From assembly GCA_045613945.1 (NCBI GenBank), contig JAZLBZ010000049.1:1-63578 (forward strand): 63,578 nt of DNA, written 5' to 3'. Below are positions 59,555 through 63,578 of this stretch, piece after piece. The stretch is from HGM04593 sp045613945 (GTDB taxonomy: Bacteria > Bacteroidota > Bacteroidia > Bacteroidales > Bacteroidaceae). The notes beneath the pieces were generated by a model. That model searched no databases. It saw nothing but the letters and a program-made list of their open reading frames with translations, and was not told where the DNA came from. Position numbers and translations under genes: made by a program. Position 1 is the stretch's first letter. Every line of letters starts with the position of its first letter.

Positions 59555-59925
59555 TTTTATTTTTAGACAAAAGAACAAAGCTGCGAGTAAGCGAGTGTGT
59601 GGAAGTTTACTTACACACAAAGCGAGCGAAAGCAGGTTCAACGAAGTTAAAAGAACAAAAAGCTTTCCACTGTGAGGTTATATGTTGCAAGTGATACTAT
59701 GCAACGTTGTTAAGAACAAGTAGCTGCAATGAGAAAACGAGTTCTCGCCTTGTAGCTACTTGTTCTTAACATAGTAAATCTACGATTTCTAATCATAACC
59801 TCACAGTTGCAATGTAATGCAAAGTTTTGATTCTTGCTCTGAAAATCTTCTGTAACCAACGAATGTTGGTTTATGTTCTTATGTCTTATTAAAACGAAAA
59901 CCTCGCCATTTATGTACTTTTGTCC
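59555..59925. repeat. Nested inverted-repeat element, copy B
   Basis: The outer arms ACTGTGAGGTTAT (59669-59681) and ATAACCTCACAGT (59795-59807) enclose an 18-bp perfect stem (59708-59725 with 59754-59771) whose loop contains GAGAAAACGAGTTCTC. A tail reads GTAACCAACGAATGTTGG then TTTATGTTCTTATGTCTTA. Loop and tail match copy A (50905-51212) while both stems differ, so the pairing has been kept through sequence change. An extra hairpin GTTGCA/TGCAAC is at 59684-59705. Confidence 0.85.
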
Positions 59926-59993
59926 TGAAAAATATGACAGGTGACGCTGTCTGATTTGCATGGTATGTTCAAAAAGAGCCGGGAATAAAGCAA

Positions 59994-60023
59994 ACTCCTC
60001 TGCCCCGATTTGGGCAGAGGAGT
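59994..60023 (-). terminator. Terminator after the B-repeat secreted protein gene
   Basis: A 12-bp perfect stem (ACTCCTCTGCCC and complement) with a 6-nt loop, 33 nt after the stop at 60056 on the minus strand. A T-rich tail follows on that strand. Confidence 0.8.
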
Positions 60024-60055
60024 CGTTGTATGGATTTGTTTGATTCTTCCTTTAG

Positions 60056-62011
60056 TTACTCCACATAAACCTTCTTGTTGCCAATGATATATATGCCCTT
60101 AGGAAGGCCTTGCAGACTGTTCACACGGCGGCCATCAATGGTATAGACAGGTAAGTCTGTTGTAGTTTCCACGACGTCAATTCCGGTTGTTTCGCCTACA
60201 ACGAGGGTGGCATCAACAATGAAACCACCATTGGCAATGATGCCATTGCTGCCTGTTGGAGTACCGTCAGCAGCGAGTTGTCCGCCCGGGTCTACGCTAT
60301 TCCAGTCAACCTTGAAACGGATACGGTAGGTGCCCGGTTCTGCCGGAGCCGGGAATGAAGGACAAGTCATGGTATTGCGGCTATTGCCGGTGAGATATGA
60401 GCCTGCAGAATTATAGCCGCTTGCATCATTATTGAAATCTCCCGAATAGAAACTGAAACTCTTTACCTCGGTACCCGTCTGGTCGGTGTTGCCTTCGGCA
60501 AACGAGAATTGTTTGTCGTTGTTTTCATCAATGAATACATAACCGTGCATCCATGTACCGGTATATGAAAGTTCTGCTGTCAAACTCTCACCAGGCAAGC
60601 ACTTCAGATAGTTGCTTTCCTTTGTAGTCAAGTCATTGTAAACCTTACTGCCGGTCACATTCAGGGTCTGTTTTTCACCACCGGCAGCTGTCAATGACAC
60701 AGCGTTGAGTTTGCGGTCGGTACGGGTCGCGGTAGTATTCTTAGGGAAGTTGACAGGATAAGTGCCGTCATCCTCAACTTCAATTTCACCCTCCACTGTA
60801 GCAAATACTGCAACGAGGTCTTTGTTTTCTGTCATCACCACTGTGTATTCAGGCTTGTAAGAAACGATAGTTCTGCCCTTGCGCCAGCCGTGAAAGAAGA
60901 AACCTTCTTTTACCTCGGCTACGACAGTGAGTTCTGTGCCCGGTTCAACATCCAACATCTTTTCGGTTGCCTCCTTGATACTGACTGTACCACGTTCGGC
61001 AACATTGGCTGAAACTTTCAATGTGCGATGTGTCTGAACCGCACCAAAATCAAATGGCAAATCATACATTGAGCCATAGAAACCGGCGTTGGCAGACTCG
61101 CCACCACTTTGATCTACGCGTATACGGAAACGACCATTAGCCGCATTGCCGGCAGGCACGGTAAATTCGGCTTCAATCAATTCGCCCAAAGCGGGTTTTA
61201 CACTTTGTTCAAAAGCACCGTCGCCGTCAAAGTCGGCCCATACTGTCACCTCTAAACCTATCTCGTCTGCACCAAGTAGTTTTGCAGCCAACTTTACATT
61301 GCCTTCGTGCATCAACTTTGCACGTTCCTTTGTGTATAGTGTATAGCGTCCACTAGTGGCTGGCTTGTAGTGCAGTTCGGACAACACACCGTTGCCAGTG
61401 ATATCCACTTGGGTCAAACGGGTCTTTGCCGAATATGTTCCACAAGGCATTCTGTAAGCAGCGATAGAAGGGCAGACATCGGGGTCTTCATCTGCAGGAG
61501 GCTCCGGAGCAGATGTATTATAACTGGTCTCTGTGATTTCCCAATACGAATTACCACGACCTGTCTTCACATAGTAGGCCACTACACCGCTAGCACCTTT
61601 GTTGAGGCCGAGTGTCGCATCTTCGTTGTAGTTGATTGTACCTTGGTCATTGGACGCCAGGAAATATGTAGTACCGCTGCCGGTTGTGCCTGCACCGATG
61701 CTCACATAATATTCCACAGGGTCATTACCCAAACTCACGTTAGTACTCAATGTTATATTAGACGACTGCATATATGTTTCAGTCGCAACATTCTTGATGT
61801 AATAGCAGTTGTCCTTGCCTGTAGGGATAAACTGCCACACGTACATGCCATTGTCTGCATTCAGTGCACCGGTCTGCATCATCCCATCTGCTGCGTAGAT
61901 ATACGAGCCCGATTCACCATTGCGATTGATTGTATAATATTTGTCTTGTTCAAAGGCCCAACCTTGTAAAACAGCGACCAAAGACAAGAATAGGGTGAAT
62001 ATCTTTTTCAT
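60056..62011 (-). CDS. Secreted B-repeat protein with sorting tail, beside a sulfatase
   Basis: The 651-residue protein has a signal peptide (MKKIFTLFLSLVAVLQGWA). An N-terminal ricin-like region follows (about 20-165: YYTINRNGESGSYIYAADG, YYIKNVATETYM). Then come a beta-rich part with FADFDGDGAFEQ-type segments (WADFDGDGAFEQ), one B-repeat (AERGTVSIKEATEKMLDVEP, FFFHGWRKG) and a GEVED-like domain (YVFIDENNDKQFSFAEG, GTYRIRFKVDWNS). The tail is YTIDGRRVNSLQGLPKGIYI then IGNKKVYVE, a variant of the shared secretion motif. It lies 94 nt downstream of a sulfatase gene on the minus strand. A carbohydrate-binding or surface role is likely; no catalytic site is seen. Confidence 0.78.
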   Translation of the reverse strand: MKKIFTLFLSLVAVLQGWAFEQDKYYTINRNGESGSYIYAADGMMQTGALNADNGMYVWQFIPTGKDNCYYIKNVATETYMQSSNITLSTNVSLGNDPVEYYVSIGAGTTGSGTTYFLASNDQGTINYNEDATLGLNKGASGVVAYYVKTGRGNSYWEITETSYNTSAPEPPADEDPDVCPSIAAYRMPCGTYSAKTRLTQVDITGNGVLSELHYKPATSGRYTLYTKERAKLMHEGNVKLAAKLLGADEIGLEVTVWADFDGDGAFEQSVKPALGELIEAEFTVPAGNAANGRFRIRVDQSGGESANAGFYGSMYDLPFDFGAVQTHRTLKVSANVAERGTVSIKEATEKMLDVEPGTELTVVAEVKEGFFFHGWRKGRTIVSYKPEYTVVMTENKDLVAVFATVEGEIEVEDDGTYPVNFPKNTTATRTDRKLNAVSLTAAGGEKQTLNVTGSKVYNDLTTKESNYLKCLPGESLTAELSYTGTWMHGYVFIDENNDKQFSFAEGNTDQTGTEVKSFSFYSGDFNNDASGYNSAGSYLTGNSRNTMTCPSFPAPAEPGTYRIRFKVDWNSVDPGGQLAADGTPTGSNGIIANGGFIVDATLVVGETTGIDVVETTTDLPVYTIDGRRVNSLQGLPKGIYIIGNKKVYVE

Positions 62012-62045
62012 ATGGATTTCTTTTTAAAGTGATGTGGAAAAATCC

Positions 62046-62091
62046 GGAATAGCCAAAGCACACCCGGCATCCAGGGTGCTCTGCATATTCC
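62046..62091 (-). other. Hairpin between the sulfatase and the B-repeat gene
   Basis: GGAATA/TATTCC flank an inner stem of AGCAC-CCC with GGG-TGCT around GGCATCCA. It could stabilise or end part of the transcript within the 94-nt gap. Confidence 0.4.
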
Positions 62092-62105
62092 AACGATTCA
62101 CTACA

Positions 62106-63578
62106 TTATCTCTTTGTTGATTCTCCAGGCATTGTCACTTTGAACAGGTCGCTGGTTGTATGCTCCTGGTTGATGATTTGTACCATCTTTTGAACCACAT
62201 CGGGGTTTTCTGCGGCAACGTCAGTGTCTTCGTGCACATCGACAGCGAGGTCGTACAACAGTGTCGCACCATCCTTCACCACCAACTTCCAGTCGCCCAT
62301 ACGCAACGCCATCATATTGGTTTCGTGGAATTCCCAGTAGAGGAATTCATGCTTTTCCTGTTCAGCATCATTGCCACGAAGGGTATTGTTGAACGAAATA
62401 CCGTCCCAATATTGTGTGTCTGTGCTCGCCTTGCGACTATAAGCATCGCCGTTGAGTCCTGCATAATCGAGGAGTGTAGGCATAAGATCATAGAATGCCA
62501 ACTGATGTTCGTTCACTGTACCTGCAGGAACCCCGGGACCTTTGACAATAAATGGCACACGGATACCGCCTTCGTGCGTAGAACGCTTGGTTCCACGCAA
62601 CAGGCCGTCACGGTTGAACCAATCAGGGTCGGCTCCACCTTCTTCGTGAGGACCGTTGTCTGATGTGAAGATTACGAGAGTATTGTCAGCAAGACCCTTT
62701 TCTTCCAACTTCGCGAAAATTTCGCCCACCTGAGTATCGAGACGAGTAATCATGGCTGCAAATTGTGCATGTCGGTTGGAATTCTTGTAATACCAAGAGG
62801 AGAATGCACCACCAAAACCACTATCGTCGCATTCAAATGCCTGGATATACTTTTGCAAGATGCTGTCATTAGGCTGCCACAACTCGGCGTGAGGCAGAGT
62901 ATAGGTAAATATACCAAGGAATGGCTTGCCGGCCTCCTGACGGTCTATCCAATCCAAAGCGTATTGGTGAATGAGATCGGCGGTGTATTGCTCACGATTC
63001 TCATAGTCGGCATTTCCGGACGACACGTCGCGGTGCTGGATATTCTGCTTCAATGTATCTATCACAATATGCTTGTCGCCATACTTCTCGGGGTCGTAAC
63101 GATTCAAGAAGTTCGGATAATATGTGTGTGCCTGGAATTGGCAGATTGGGCCATAGTAGCAGTCGATGCCACGCTTGTTGGGCAGTGAAGCCGAACTGCT
63201 GGTTGCAGAGGCACTGGTAATAGTATTGCCGTCTGCATCCACTTTATAGGTGTCGGGGTAGTTCATGTTGTAGTAACCACCGGCCCACTTACCGAACATA
63301 CCGGTGCGATAGCCGGCTTCCTTAAACAATTCAGGCACAATTTTATGCGTATTCTTATAAGGCTCCTGACCTATAATATGATAGTCCGGATTCGAGCCAA
63401 ACATATTTTCCCGACGTGCACTTTGCCAGTACTCGCGATTACCACGTACGTGAACGTGGCCTGTATGTTGGCCTGTCATGAAACAGGCACGTGATGGTGC
63501 ACTCACTGGGCTGCCGGCATAGGCCTGTGTAAAGCGCATACCCTCAGCAGCCATTCTGTCCAAGTTGGGCGTAGAGAT
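62106..63578 (-). CDS. Sulfatase, serine-type, truncated by the window edge
   Basis: At least 490 residues are visible and the frame continues past the window end; the first visible codons read ISTPNLDRMAAEG. The active-site motif is Ser-Ala-Pro-Ser-Arg in AGSPVSAPSRACFMTGQHTG, the serine-type modified by an anaerobic sulfatase-maturating enzyme rather than the cysteine-type FGE. Further marks are FGKWAGGYYN, IFTSDNGPHEEGGADP and HEGGIRVPFIVKGPGVP. It is a type I sulfatase of the kind that removes sulfate from glycosaminoglycans or mucin, but the substrate is not readable. The maturating enzyme is not in the window. The ORF shown as starting near 63563 uses TTG and is not the real start. Confidence 0.9.
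   Translation of the reverse strand: MSTPNLDRMAAEGMRFTQAYAGSPVSAPSRACFMTGQHTGHVHVRGNREYWQSARRENMFGSNPDYHIIGQEPYKNTHKIVPELFKEAGYRTGMFGKWAGGYYNMNYPDTYKVDADGNTITSASATSSSASLPNKRGIDCYYGPICQFQAHTYYPNFLNRYDPEKYGDKHIVIDTLKQNIQHRDVSSGNADYENREQYTADLIHQYALDWIDRQEAGKPFLGIFTYTLPHAELWQPNDSILQKYIQAFECDDSGFGGAFSSWYYKNSNRHAQFAAMITRLDTQVGEIFAKLEEKGLADNTLVIFTSDNGPHEEGGADPDWFNRDGLLRGTKRSTHEGGIRVPFIVKGPGVPAGTVNEHQLAFYDLMPTLLDYAGLNGDAYSRKASTDTQYWDGISFNNTLRGNDAEQEKHEFLYWEFHETNMMALRMGDWKLVVKDGATLLYDLAVDVHEDTDVAAENPDVVQKMVQIINQEHTTSDLFKVTMPGESTKR

Overview
ORGANISM. The window looks like a chromosomal segment of a gut- or oral-type Bacteroidales (Prevotella/Bacteroides-like) bacterium. The signs are: Bacteroidetes-type promoters (TTTG/TTG, about 19-20 nt, TAnnTTTG); almost no Shine-Dalgarno sequences; many large secreted proteins ending in the conserved xYDLxGRK...GIYIIDGKKV tail typical of secreted Bacteroidales proteins; C10 (streptopain-like) proteases; a BspA-like leucine-rich-repeat protein; a serine-type sulfatase; GH20, GH33 and GH109 glycan enzymes; and a TonB-dependent receptor. 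I saw no tRNA, rRNA, CRISPR array, phage or transposase gene. LAYOUT. 1-8.1 kb is amino-acid and nucleotide catabolism: alanine dehydrogenase then tryptophanase (+), facing a minus-strand set of secreted 5'-nucleotidase, L-serine ammonia-lyase and dipeptidyl-peptidase IV-like S9 peptidase. 8.1-8.7 kb is a gene-free stretch packed with direct repeats and tiny perfect hairpins. 8.7-17.0 kb is a tight three-gene plus-strand operon: two 1013-codon paralogous sortilin/Asp-box beta-propeller proteins with PKD-like and C-terminal sorting regions, then a haem-receptor-like TonB-dependent receptor. 17.0-17.5 kb holds a dispersed repeat and a candidate structured small RNA. 17.5-19.8 kb is an AT-rich BspA-like gene followed by a 50-residue peptide gene. 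19.9-22.6 kb holds an epimerase and a TIR-transmembrane-PDZ protein, the best candidate for an undescribed system. 22.7-23.6 kb has a DUF4250 gene and two paralogous small envelope proteins. 23.8-37.2 kb is housekeeping: dnaK, carboxynorspermidine synthase, recA, a secreted PepC-like peptidase, an acyl-CoA-synthetase-like enzyme, recJ, recQ and cstA. 37.3-44.3 kb has a lipoprotein, an Ala/Lys/Gly repeat protein, a GH109-like oxidoreductase-fold enzyme and an MG2-Sel1 fusion. 44.4-63.6 kb is a host-glycan/protein attack region: GH20-GH33 fusion, two C10 proteases (one of 2413 residues), a second small peptide gene, a lipoprotein, a B-repeat secreted protein and a truncated sulfatase. HOW IT FITS TOGETHER. 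Secreted peptidases, hexosaminidase-sialidase, sulfatase and GH109 would release amino acids, peptides and sugars from host mucin and proteins; tryptophanase, serine ammonia-lyase, alanine dehydrogenase and CstA would take up and ferment the amino acids. The repeated C-terminal tails imply a shared secretion route, most likely type IX secretion, whose machinery is not in this window. MOST UNUSUAL. (1) The membrane-anchored TIR protein with an extracytoplasmic PDZ. (2) Two intergenic copies of a nested inverted-repeat element whose stems differ in sequence but keep pairing. (3) A family of about 50-residue Trp-ending peptides next to surface-protein genes. (4) A promoter-hairpins-T-run small RNA candidate. 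(5) A duplicated orphan C-terminal sorting tail downstream of the GH20-GH33 gene.
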